DNA of 21,221 bases from an uncultured Collinsella sp. (lineage in GTDB: Bacteria > Actinomycetota > Coriobacteriia > Coriobacteriales > Coriobacteriaceae): NCBI GenBank assembly GCA_958372035.1, contig CATXML010000003.1:1-21221 (forward strand), read 5' to 3'. The notes beneath the pieces are model-generated. The model searched no databases. It saw only the letters and a list, made by a program, of their open reading frames with translations, and was not told where the DNA came from. Shown piece after piece: positions 6,111 through 13,031 of the stretch. Positions within the stretch are counted from its first letter, which is position 1. Every line of letters starts with the position of its first letter. A program made the translations under genes and the position numbers.

Positions 6111-7571
6111 TTAGCGCACCTGAGCGACGTAAGCGACGTTGGTCGAGGAGACCTTGTCCTCGAGCTGGACGCTCATGCGGGGATCGCCGGCGGTGGCGAC
6201 GGTCAGATCGCCGGCCTCGACGTAGCCGAGCTCCTTAGCGGTCTCGATCGCCTTGACGATCGTGCCGTTGACGGTGCCCTGGGTAATCTCGGCCTGGTGC
6301 GGGATAACGCCCCAGTACATGATCATCTGCTGGACGGCCCACTCGTGACGGGAGAACGCGCAGATCGGCATGTTGGGACGGAAGTGCGAGATCAGGCGAG
6401 CGGTACGACCGGTGGTCGTCGGCACGGTGATGCACTTGGCGCCAACGGTGGTGGCCATGTTCACAGCGGACATACCCACAACGTTGTTGACGACGCGGGT
6501 GCCGTGAGCGTCAGCCGGAACCTCGAGCGGAGCGTGGGCCGGGAGGTACTTCTCGGTCTCGAGAGCAATGCTGGCCTGCATCTTGACGGCCTCGACTGGG
6601 TACTTACCGGCAGCGGACTCGCCAGAGAGCATAACGGCGTCGGTGCCGTCGTAGATGGCGTTAGCAACGTCGGCAACCTCGGCGCGCGTCGGGCGCGGGT
6701 TCTGCTGCATGGAGTCGAGCATCTGCGTAGCGGTGATGACGGGCTTGTAGGCCGCGTTGCACTTGGCGATGATCTCCTTCTGGATGTGGGGAACGAGCTC
6801 GGGCTTGATCTCGATGCCCAGGTCGCCACGGGCGACCATGATGCCGTCGGAAGCCTCGAGGATCTCGTCGAAGTTCTCGACGCCCAGGGCGCACTCGATC
6901 TTCGGGAAGATCGTCACGTGCTCGCCGCCGTTCTCGCGGCAAAGCTCGCGGATGCCGCGGACGGACTCGCCGTCACGGATGAAGGACGCGGCGATGTAGT
7001 CGATGTTCTCGGTCAGGCCAAAGAGGATGTCCTGACGATCGCGCTCGGTGATGGCGGGCAGCGAGATGTTGACGTTGGGCATGTTGACGCCCTTGCGCTC
7101 GCCAATCAGGCCGTCATTCTTAACGACGCAGGTCATGTCCTGGCCGCTGACGGACTCGACCTCGAGGGCAACCAGGCCGTCATCGATCAGGATGAGGGAG
7201 CCCTTCTCGACCTCGGAGGGCAGAGCCAGGTAGTCGAGGGAGATGTGCTCAGCGGTGCCGTGGAAATCCTCGGACGTGGGCTGAGCGGTGACGACAATCT
7301 TGTCGCCGGTCTTGACGGCAACCTTCTTGCCATCGACCAGAAGGCCGGTGCGGACCTCGGGGCCCTTGGTGTCGAGCAGGATGCCGACGGGCAGACCGAG
7401 CTCCTTGGAAATACGACGGACGCGCTCGATGCGACCGTGGTGCTCGTCGTAGGATCCGTGCGAGAAGTTAAAACGGGCGACGTTCATGCCCGCCTTGATC
7501 ATCTCGCGGATGGTCTCGTCGCTATCGCAGGCGGGACCCATGGTGCATACAATCTTGGTGCGCTTGTACAT
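6111..7571 (-). CDS. pyk: Pyruvate kinase
   Basis: It converts phosphoenolpyruvate and ADP to pyruvate and ATP, the last step of glycolysis, in the cytoplasm. The 486-aa length is normal for the short bacterial form without a PEP-utilising tail. The substrate-binding start KIVCTMGPACDSDETI and RFNFSHGS are intact. Lys224 in IFPKIECALG is the catalytic lysine, Asp250 with Glu226 provides the metal site, and TATQMLDSM (280-288) and MLSGESAAGKYP follow. LDTKGPE has Glu72, the residue that marks potassium-dependent pyruvate kinases. The ATG at 7571 follows GGAGG with a 5-base gap. It is a single-gene unit with its own terminator. Large frames on the opposite strand are shadows. Confidence 0.97.
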   Translation of the reverse strand: MYKRTKIVCTMGPACDSDETIREMIKAGMNVARFNFSHGSYDEHHGRIERVRRISKELGLPVGILLDTKGPEVRTGLLVDGKKVAVKTGDKIVVTAQPTSEDFHGTAEHISLDYLALPSEVEKGSLILIDDGLVALEVESVSGQDMTCVVKNDGLIGERKGVNMPNVNISLPAITERDRQDILFGLTENIDYIAASFIRDGESVRGIRELCRENGGEHVTIFPKIECALGVENFDEILEASDGIMVARGDLGIEIKPELVPHIQKEIIAKCNAAYKPVITATQMLDSMQQNPRPTRAEVADVANAIYDGTDAVMLSGESAAGKYPVEAVKMQASIALETEKYLPAHAPLEVPADAHGTRVVNNVVGMSAVNMATTVGAKCITVPTTTGRTARLISHFRPNMPICAFSRHEWAVQQMIMYWGVIPHQAEITQGTVNGTIVKAIETAKELGYVEAGDLTVATAGDPRMSVQLEDKVSSTNVAYVAQVR

Positions 7572-7634
7572 TCAGACCTCCATCTGACATCGTCTTGCGC
7601 TGATAGATAAACCATAAGAAATAAAACCGAAATG

Positions 7635-7640
7635 ATTATA
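7635..7640 (-). promoter_or_regulatory. Predicted pyk promoter -10 box
   Basis: A consensus TATAAT on the minus strand lies 64 bases before the pyk start, inside an AT-rich stretch. The best -35 is TTGGGG (7665-7660) with a long 19-bp spacer, so the -35 is uncertain. Confidence 0.5.
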
Positions 7641-7821
7641 ACGAAATGCCGACCGAATACCCCAAAAAATCGACCGTATGCCGAAATGGAAGTTCATTTT
7701 TTTCGAGAAAAACGGTATATGAAAAATCTTTACCAACCGCTCTAACCGCTGCTATCTGGGCGATATGTCAGTTTGGCGATGTGCCGAAGAAAAAACGTTT
7801 TACCAATGTTGAGCATCACAC

Positions 7822-7845
7822 GGTCTGCACCGTTGCGTGCGGACC
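7822..7845 (+). repeat. 9-bp hairpin in the ATPase upstream region
   Basis: GGTCTGCAC (7822-7830) pairs with GTGCGGACC (7837-7845), with one G-U pair and a 6-nt loop. It could be an operator dyad or the first stem of a long leader. No U-tract follows, so it is not a terminator. Confidence 0.55.
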
Positions 7846-7909
7846 ATATTTCCAAACCGATTGTTTTGGCTAGACGCGCCGCTTTGGGGTACCATAGCTC
7901 CACTATCAA

Positions 7910-8006
7910 CTGCCGCTCAGCACGGCAGCCTTGATGAGCCCTTGCCCTTCTCCTGGGAATTATGATCGGGCATCAATCTGCTGAGTGGCCCGAATCCCAG
8001 GAGGGG
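7910..8006 (+). promoter_or_regulatory. Structured 5' leader that sequesters the ATPase ribosome binding site
   Basis: Hairpin 1 is CTGCCG/CGGCAG (7910-7915 with 7923-7928). Hairpin 2 has an outer stem of 12 bp (7947-7958 with 7995-8006, two G-U pairs). It has an inner stem TCGGGC/GCCCGA (7966-7971 with 7988-7993), a 7-to-1 internal loop, and a 16-nt apical loop. The 3' arm of the outer stem contains AGGAGGGG, the only good Shine-Dalgarno ahead of the ATPase. The linker TTGATG (7931-7936) is complementary to CATCAA (7971-7976) in the apical part of hairpin 2. It could form a pseudoknot or, with GCCC (7938-7941), a competing stem. I do not recognise a known riboswitch class. Confidence 0.55.
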
Positions 8007-8019
8007 ACTCTATATCCAA

Positions 8020-8025
8020 ATGTAA
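8020..8025 (+). other. In-frame ATG immediately followed by TAA ahead of the ATPase start
   Basis: ATG at 8020-8022 is in the ATPase reading frame and 13 bases after AGGAGGGG (7999-8006), but the next codon is TAA. After TAC, GTG at 8029 can resume translation. It may be a second-codon nonsense change in the original start, a minimal start-stop element, or coincidence. Confidence 0.5.
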
Positions 8026-8028
8026 TAC

Positions 8029-10695
8029 GTGTCCGCCGGGGGGGTGGTGCTCAGCGACCATGGTGTCGTTGATAACCTCGGCCTGAGCACCGGCGTGGCG
8101 TCGTCGCGCCTCGCCAAGACAGGCCCTAACAAGCTTGAGGAAGCCGAGAAGACGCCGCTGTGGAAGCGTTTCTTTGAACAGATGGCTGACCCTATGGTCA
8201 TCATGCTGATCGTTGCCGCCGTCATCAGTGCGCTCACGGGTATGGTCAAGGGCGAGGCGGACTTTGCCGATGTCGCCATCATCATGTTCGTCGTTATCGT
8301 CAACTCGGTGCTGGGCGTGGTTCAGGAAGCCAAGAGCGAGGAGGCCCTCGAGGCCCTGCAGGAGATGAGCGCGGCGCAGTCCAAGGTGCTGCGCGACGGC
8401 AAGCTCGTGCACTTGCCGAGCGCCGAGCTCGTGCCTGGCGACGTGATTATGCTCGAGGCGGGCGACTCGGTCCCGGCCGATTGCCGCGTGCTCGAGAGCG
8501 CCACGATGAAGATCGAAGAGGCCGCCCTCACTGGCGAGTCCGTGCCGGTCGAGAAGCACGCCAACGCGATCGAGCTCGCCGCGGGCACCGACGACGTGCC
8601 ACTCGGCGACCGTAAGAACATGTGCTACATGGGCTCCACCGTGGTGTACGGTCGCGGTCGCGCCGTCGTGGTCGGCACCGGCATGAACACCGAGATGGGC
8701 AAGATTGCCGGCGCCCTGGCCGAGGCCAAGGAAGAGCTCACGCCGCTGCAGGTGAAGCTCGCTGAGCTCAGCCGCATCCTCACCATCATGGTTATCGTCA
8801 TCTGCGTCGTAATCTTTGGCGTCGATATCCTCCGCCACGGCGTGGGTAACGTTCTCACCGACCCGACTGCCCTGCTCGACACCTTTATGGTTGCCGTCTC
8901 GCTCGCCGTCGCTGCCATCCCCGAGGGCCTGGTCGCCGTTGTGACCATCGTGCTGTCGCTTGGCGTGACCAAGATGGCCAAGCGCCAGGCGATTATCCGT
9001 AAGCTTTCTGCCGTCGAGACCCTCGGCTGCACGCAGACCATCTGCTCCGACAAGACCGGCACCCTTACCCAGAACAAGATGACCGTCGTCAAGCACGAAC
9101 TCGCCGCGCCCAAGGAGAAGTTCCTGGCCGGCATGGCGCTGTGCTCCGATGCTCAGTGGGACGAGGAGCTGGGCGAGGCCGTGGGTGAGCCGACCGAGTG
9201 CGCGCTCGTCAACGATGCCGGCAAGGCGGGCCTCACTGGCCTGACTGCCGAGCACCCGCGCGTGGGCGAGGCCCCGTTCGACTCGGGTCGCAAGATGATG
9301 TCCGTGATCGTCGAGACCCTGGACGGCGAGTACGAGCAGTACACTAAGGGCGCGCCCGACGTGGTGATTGGTCTGTGCACCCACATCTATGACGGTGAGA
9401 AGGTCGTTCCGCTGACTGAGGAGCGCCGCGCCGAGCTCGTGGCGGCCAACAAGGCCATGGCCGATGAGGCCCTGCGCGTGCTGGCGCTGGCGAGCCGCAC
9501 CTACACCGAGGTTCCCGTCGACTGCAGCCCCGCTGCGCTCGAGCATGACCTGGTCTTTTGCGGCCTGTCCGGCATGATTGACCCGGTCCGCCCCGAGGTC
9601 GCCGACGCCATCCGCGAAGCGCACGACGCCGGTATTCGCACCGTCATGATCACGGGCGACCACATCGACACCGCCGTGGCCATTGCCAAGCAGCTGGGCA
9701 TCGTCACCGATCGCAGCCATGCCATCACCGGTGCCGACCTCGATCGCATGAGCGACGAGGAGCTCGACGCACACATCGAGGACTACGGCGTGTACGCCCG
9801 TGTCCAGCCCGAGCATAAGACCCGCATCGTCGAGGCTTGGAAGTCGCGCGACCAGATCGTCGCCATGACGGGCGACGGCGTCAACGATGCCCCGTCCATC
9901 AAGCGCGCCGATATCGGCGTGGGTATGGGCATCACCGGCACCGACGTTACCAAGAACGTCGCCGACATGGTGCTTGCCGACGACAACTTCGCCACCATCA
10001 TCGGTGCCTGCGAAGAGGGTCGCCGTATCTACGACAACATCCGCAAGGCCATCCAGTTCCTGCTTTCGGCTAACCTTGCCGAGGTGTTCTCGGTGTTTAT
10101 CGCCACGCTCATCGGCTTTACCATCTTCCAGCCGGTGCAGCTGCTGTGGGTGAACCTGGTTACCGACTGCTTCCCCGCGCTCGCGCTGGGCATGGAGGAT
10201 GCCGAGGGCGACATCATGAAGCGCAAGCCGCGCAACGCCAAGGACGGCGTCTTTGCCGGCAACATGGGCCTGGACTGCGTGGTTCAGGGCCTGATCATCA
10301 CCGTGCTGGTGCTGGCGAGCTTCTTTGTGGGCGTCTACTTTGACATGGGCTACATCCACATCGCCGATATGATCGCCGGCAATGCCGACGAGGAAGGCGT
10401 GATGATGGCGTTCATCACGCTCAACATGGTTGAGATTTTCCACTGCTTCAATATGCGCAGCCGTCGTGCGTCGCTGTTTAGCATGAAGAAGCAGAACAAG
10501 TGGCTGTGGGCCTCTGCCGCGCTGGCGCTGGTGCTGACGGTGATCGTAACCGTGCAGCCGACGCTTGCCGAGATGTTCTTTGGCCCCGTGACGCTCGAGC
10601 TCAAGGGCGTTATCGCCGCGCTGGGCCTTGCCTTCCTGATCATCCCGCTGATGGAGATCTACAAGGCAATCATGCGCGCGGTCGAAATGGCGTAG
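8029..10695 (+). CDS. Type II P-type cation-translocating ATPase (probable calcium pump)
   Basis: This is a membrane cation pump driven by ATP through an aspartyl-phosphate; the 888-residue length is normal. The actuator motif TGES is at 168-171. The phosphorylated Asp341 lies in SDKTGTLTQNK. KGAPD, MITGDH and MTGDGVNDAPSIKRAD (from 613) complete the nucleotide and hinge regions. In the membrane, IPEGL (Glu299), NLAE (Asn682, Glu685) and NLVTD (Asn709, Thr712, Asp713) match the residues of both calcium sites of SERCA-type pumps. A calcium substrate is therefore likely; manganese is possible. The start is uncertain: GTG 8029 is the first usable codon after an in-frame ATG-TAA, with GTG 8044 and 8047 as alternatives, and the Shine-Dalgarno is unusually far (22 bases). 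The leader hairpin suggests translational control. Confidence 0.9.
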   Translation: MSAGGVVLSDHGVVDNLGLSTGVASSRLAKTGPNKLEEAEKTPLWKRFFEQMADPMVIMLIVAAVISALTGMVKGEADFADVAIIMFVVIVNSVLGVVQEAKSEEALEALQEMSAAQSKVLRDGKLVHLPSAELVPGDVIMLEAGDSVPADCRVLESATMKIEEAALTGESVPVEKHANAIELAAGTDDVPLGDRKNMCYMGSTVVYGRGRAVVVGTGMNTEMGKIAGALAEAKEELTPLQVKLAELSRILTIMVIVICVVIFGVDILRHGVGNVLTDPTALLDTFMVAVSLAVAAIPEGLVAVVTIVLSLGVTKMAKRQAIIRKLSAVETLGCTQTICSDKTGTLTQNKMTVVKHELAAPKEKFLAGMALCSDAQWDEELGEAVGEPTECALVNDAGKAGLTGLTAEHPRVGEAPFDSGRKMMSVIVETLDGEYEQYTKGAPDVVIGLCTHIYDGEKVVPLTEERRAELVAANKAMADEALRVLALASRTYTEVPVDCSPAALEHDLVFCGLSGMIDPVRPEVADAIREAHDAGIRTVMITGDHIDTAVAIAKQLGIVTDRSHAITGADLDRMSDEELDAHIEDYGVYARVQPEHKTRIVEAWKSRDQIVAMTGDGVNDAPSIKRADIGVGMGITGTDVTKNVADMVLADDNFATIIGACEEGRRIYDNIRKAIQFLLSANLAEVFSVFIATLIGFTIFQPVQLLWVNLVTDCFPALALGMEDAEGDIMKRKPRNAKDGVFAGNMGLDCVVQGLIITVLVLASFFVGVYFDMGYIHIADMIAGNADEEGVMMAFITLNMVEIFHCFNMRSRRASLFSMKKQNKWLWASAALALVLTVIVTVQPTLAEMFFGPVTLELKGVIAALGLAFLIIPLMEIYKAIMRAVEMA

Positions 10696-10707
10696 ATTAC
10701 CCGGCCC

Positions 10708-10795
10708 GGGCCCGCCCCACGCCCTTTCTCCCTCACTGGTCCTCGCGCTTCGCGCTGCGGGATCGTTCGGGAGAAAGGGCTTCCGGGGCGGGCCC
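10708..10795. repeat. Long extragenic palindrome downstream of the P-type ATPase
   Basis: GGGCCCGCCCC plus GCCCTTTCTCCC (10708-10732) pair with GGGAGAAAGGGC plus GGGGCGGGCCC (10769-10795). That makes 23 perfect base pairs broken only by a 2-by-4 internal loop. The 36-base top contains a small GCGC-TTC-GCGC hairpin. It starts 12 bases after the ATPase stop and lacks a U-tract. It resembles a repetitive extragenic palindrome or an RNA-stabilising 3' structure; no second copy is in the window. Confidence 0.85.
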
Positions 10796-10852
10796 TGCGG
10801 TGACTCCGCTGCCTTTCCTCGCGCGGATGATAAGGGCTGAGGGAAAGTTTGT

Positions 10853-10886
10853 GAGCTGGTCGGGCTTTGCCCGGCCAGCTCTTTTT
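10853..10886 (+). terminator. Rho-independent terminator between the ATPase gene and rsgA
   Basis: GAGCTGGTCGGGC (10853-10865) pairs with GCCCGGCCAGCTC (10869-10881), 13 bp with one U-G pair and a 3-nt loop, followed by TTTTT. It would end the ATPase transcript. Confidence 0.9.
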
Positions 10887-10896
10887 GATTTAAAAT
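10867..10896 (+). promoter_or_regulatory. Predicted rsgA promoter overlapping the terminator
   Basis: TTGCCC (10867-10872) and TAAAAT (10891-10896) are separated by 18 bases. The -35 lies in the loop and 3' arm of the preceding terminator. The implied start is near 10903, with a leader of about 32 bases. Consensus match only. Confidence 0.45.
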
Positions 10897-10934
10897 ACCT
10901 GCTCAGTTGTGATTTTTGGTGCTGGGAGGCGTTT

Positions 10935-12119
10935 GTGGCTAAGGCTAAGGCTAAGGCGAAGAAAAAGACGACGGGGGCGCGGGCTAAACGCGATCGTCGT
11001 CGGAAGCTCGCGACCGAAGCTCCCGCATCTGCTGAGGAGTTGCTGGCGAGTGTACCGGGGCTTGACGCGTTGCAGGATGTTCCGGCGTTCGATGACCTGC
11101 CGGTCGATGCGGCTCAGCAGGCTGCATTTGACGACTTTTGCGCACAGGCCGAGGAGTCCGAGCAGATGCAGCTCGGTGCCGTGGTGCGCCTGGACCGCGG
11201 GTTTCCGCTGGTGGCGACTGCCGATGACACGTTTCGTGCCGAGCATGCCGTAGGGTTTGCCAAGTCGCGTGGCGAGGATGAGGTCTTGCTGCCCGCCGTG
11301 GGCGACCGCGTGGCGGTTCGCCGTGCTCCCGGGCACGACATGGGCGTGATCGAGTGCGTACTGCCACGCCGTACGAGCTTTGAGCGTTGGCGTGGCCGTG
11401 CCCGCGGTGAGCGCCAGGTGCTCTGCTCCAACGTCGACAGCGTGCTGATCGTGCAGGCGCTCGGCGCCGGCGAGGTGCTGCTCGATCGCGTGGCACGCTC
11501 ACTGGTGTTGGCGCTCGATTGCGATGCCGAGCCGGTGGTGGTGCTCACCAAGGCCGACCGCTGCGAGGCCGATGAGCTCGAACGCGATCTGGACCGTGTG
11601 CGCCGTCTGGTGGGTCCGGACGTTTGCGTGATCGTGACGTCTTCTGCCGAGGGCCTCGGCTTAGACGAAGTGCGCGCCTGCGTGCCCGCCGGGAGCTGTG
11701 CCATGATTTTGGGCGAGTCGGGTGCCGGCAAGTCGACACTGCTCAATGCGCTGCTGGGCCACGATGCGCTGGCCACTGGCGGCGTGCGCGAGCGTGATGA
11801 CCAAGGTCGCCACACCACGGTTGCGCGCGTGATGGTGGCGCTGCCGGGCAACGCCGGCGTGATCGCCGATGCCCCGGGCCTGCGCAGCCTGCCGCTCGTG
11901 GGACATGAGCGGGGTCTGGCGCGTGCCTTCCCCGAGATCGTCGAGGCGTCGCGTGCGTGCCGGTTTGGCGATTGCACGCACACTCATGAGCCGGGTTGCG
12001 CCGTTCGCGAGGCCGAGGACGCGGGACAGATCGACAATCTGCGCCTGGAGACGTTCCAAAACTTGGCGTCATCCATGCGCGTGAGTGCCCAAATGCTCGA
12101 CCCCGATGTCCACCTGTAA
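10935..12119 (+). CDS. rsgA: Ribosome small subunit-dependent GTPase RsgA
   Basis: It is a GTPase that assists late maturation of the 30S ribosomal subunit in the cytoplasm. The circularly permuted G-domain order is clear: TKAD (G4, near residue 204) comes before GESGAGKS (G1, near 260) and DAPG (G3, near 312). A zinc knuckle follows, CRFGDCTHTHEPGC (from about 341). An OB-fold precedes the G domain (QLGAVVRLDRGFPLVATA). GTG 10935 is chosen because GGGAGG (10924-10929) is five bases upstream; there is no ATG nearby. At 394 aa it is longer than the usual 300-350. The excess is an N-terminal tail with a basic KAKAKAKKK run, encoded by a near-perfect GCTAAG hexamer repeat, then an acidic, Ala-rich segment. 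It stands alone between terminators. Confidence 0.95.
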   Translation: MAKAKAKAKKKTTGARAKRDRRRKLATEAPASAEELLASVPGLDALQDVPAFDDLPVDAAQQAAFDDFCAQAEESEQMQLGAVVRLDRGFPLVATADDTFRAEHAVGFAKSRGEDEVLLPAVGDRVAVRRAPGHDMGVIECVLPRRTSFERWRGRARGERQVLCSNVDSVLIVQALGAGEVLLDRVARSLVLALDCDAEPVVVLTKADRCEADELERDLDRVRRLVGPDVCVIVTSSAEGLGLDEVRACVPAGSCAMILGESGAGKSTLLNALLGHDALATGGVRERDDQGRHTTVARVMVALPGNAGVIADAPGLRSLPLVGHERGLARAFPEIVEASRACRFGDCTHTHEPGCAVREAEDAGQIDNLRLETFQNLASSMRVSAQMLDPDVHL

Positions 12120-12137
12120 TTGAATTTTCCTATGACA

Positions 12138-12171
12138 GCCGTCTCCCAACTGTTCGGGAGGCGGCTTTTTT
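12138..12171 (+). terminator. Rho-independent terminator of rsgA
   Basis: GCCGTCTCCC (12138-12147) pairs with GGGAGGCGGC (12156-12165), with one U-G pair and an 8-nt loop, followed by six T's. It lies 18 bases after the rsgA stop. Confidence 0.92.
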
Positions 12172-12210
12172 GCTGCCAAAGCGCCTCGAAATATGCGTTT
12201 TGCCGACGTT

Positions 12211-12260
12211 CTGACCAAAACCTTGCCACGAGCTTGACGGGCTGGTCAGCTTTTGGTCAG
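12211..12260. repeat. GGTCAG/CTGACC repeat cluster ahead of the Tad operon
   Basis: CTGACCAAAA (12211-12220) is perfectly inverted as TTTTGGTCAG (12251-12260). A further GGTCAG occurs at 12244-12249 (GCTGGTCAGC). A TTGACA box follows at 12269-12274, but I find no good -10 at 16-18 bases. The cluster is a candidate operator for the pilus operon. A small CGGGC-ATTT-GCCCG hairpin (12335-12348) sits just before the first gene's ribosome binding site. Confidence 0.55.
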
Positions 12261-12371
12261 CAATTGGTTTGACACGTAAAACCAAGATTGCGATTGCGCC
12301 GCTTTGCGCCCTGGTCGCCCAGACAATGGTGGTACGGGCATTTGCCCGGTGCTACCTTGAGAGGAGCGGCC

Positions 12372-13031
12372 GTGAACAAGAGCAAGCGCATCGCCATCAG
12401 TTTGGTCGCGGGCGTGCTTGCCGCGGCGCTCTGCATGGTCTACGGCTCGTCGATCCGCTCGCAAGCCGAGCAGGCCCAGGCCGAGACTTTGGCAAAATAT
12501 GGCGGCGACCGCGTTGAGGTGTGCGTCGCGGCGCGCGATATCGATGCGGGCGAGACCCTCGACGAGACTAATGTCATAACTCAGGAATGGCTGGCGAGTC
12601 TGCTGCCGCGTGATGCGGCGACCGAGCTGCGTCAGGTGCGCGGCGACGTGACGACCTCGCGCATTCCCAAAAACGCCGTGATTTGCAATGTCTACACCAA
12701 GGCCGAGAGCCACAAGCTCGAGGTGCCTAAAGGCAAGGTGGCCGTTTCGGTGGCGGTCGATGCCGAGCACTCGGTCGGCGGCGCCGCGGGCGTGGGCAGC
12801 TATGTAGACGTGTACGTGCAAAAAGATGGCGTGACCGATCGTTTGTGCGGCGCTTACGTGATCGATACCAGCGAAGATGCCGGCACCACGCGTGAAGGCA
12901 AGATCGAGTGGGTGACGCTGGCGGCAGACCCCGAAGATGTCAAGGAATTGCTGGGAGCCTCGGGAAAGGGAACGGTCAGCTTGACGATTCCCGCCACGGC
13001 GCGCGGCAAAAAGAGCGGAGGCGACGAGTGA
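12372..13031 (+). CDS. cpaB: CpaB/RcpC-like Flp pilus assembly protein with SAF domain
   Basis: It is the first gene of the Tad/Flp pilus operon. The 219-residue product has one N-terminal membrane segment (about 7-25), then a SAF-type beta-clip domain from about residue 47 (VEVCVAARDIDAGETLDETNV). The family's second part follows (KVAVSVAVDAEHSVGGAAGVGSYVDVYV). This points to an extracytoplasmic, membrane-tethered protein. In diderm bacteria the homologue works with the outer-membrane secretin; here no secretin is seen, as expected for a monoderm, so its role is probably in stabilising or guiding the pilus through the wall. GTG 12372 follows GAGGAG (12361-12366) by five bases. Its TGA shares a base with the next gene's ATG, so the two are translationally coupled. 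Confidence 0.85.
   Translation: MNKSKRIAISLVAGVLAAALCMVYGSSIRSQAEQAQAETLAKYGGDRVEVCVAARDIDAGETLDETNVITQEWLASLLPRDAATELRQVRGDVTTSRIPKNAVICNVYTKAESHKLEVPKGKVAVSVAVDAEHSVGGAAGVGSYVDVYVQKDGVTDRLCGAYVIDTSEDAGTTREGKIEWVTLAADPEDVKELLGASGKGTVSLTIPATARGKKSGGDE

Larger units (their letters stand above)
7572..8028. other. Divergent intergenic region between pyk and the P-type ATPase gene
   Basis: These 457 bases contain no gene I can support. From about 7600 to 7870 they are AT-rich compared with the rest of the window and hold the pyk promoter. For the ATPase, weak promoter candidates are TTCATT-N17-TATATG (7693-7721) and TTGGCT-N18-TACCAT (7866-7895). Three hairpins follow in the ATPase direction: 7822-7845, 7910-7928 and 7947-8006. 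A 75-codon frame at 7646-7873 has no ribosome binding site or recognisable family and is not called. Confidence 0.6.

Noticed and set aside
6012..7610. 532-codon open frame on the plus strand across pyk
   Set aside because: Shadow of pyruvate kinase; composition (Gly/Asp/Leu/Val-rich) is typical of antisense frames in GC-rich genes and it runs through the pyk terminator.
7646..7873. 75-codon plus-strand frame in the pyk-ATPase gap
   Set aside because: No ribosome binding site, no recognisable family, and it lies in the AT-rich control region that holds the pyk promoter.
7941..8028. Known manganese (yybP-ykoY) riboswitch before the ATPase
   Set aside because: The characteristic conserved loop sequences of that class are not visible; kept only as an unclassified leader.
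7960..10443. 827-codon open frame on the minus strand across the ATPase gene
   Set aside because: It mirrors a clear P-type ATPase in the opposite strand of GC-rich DNA; its translation is His/Asp/Gly-rich with no family features.
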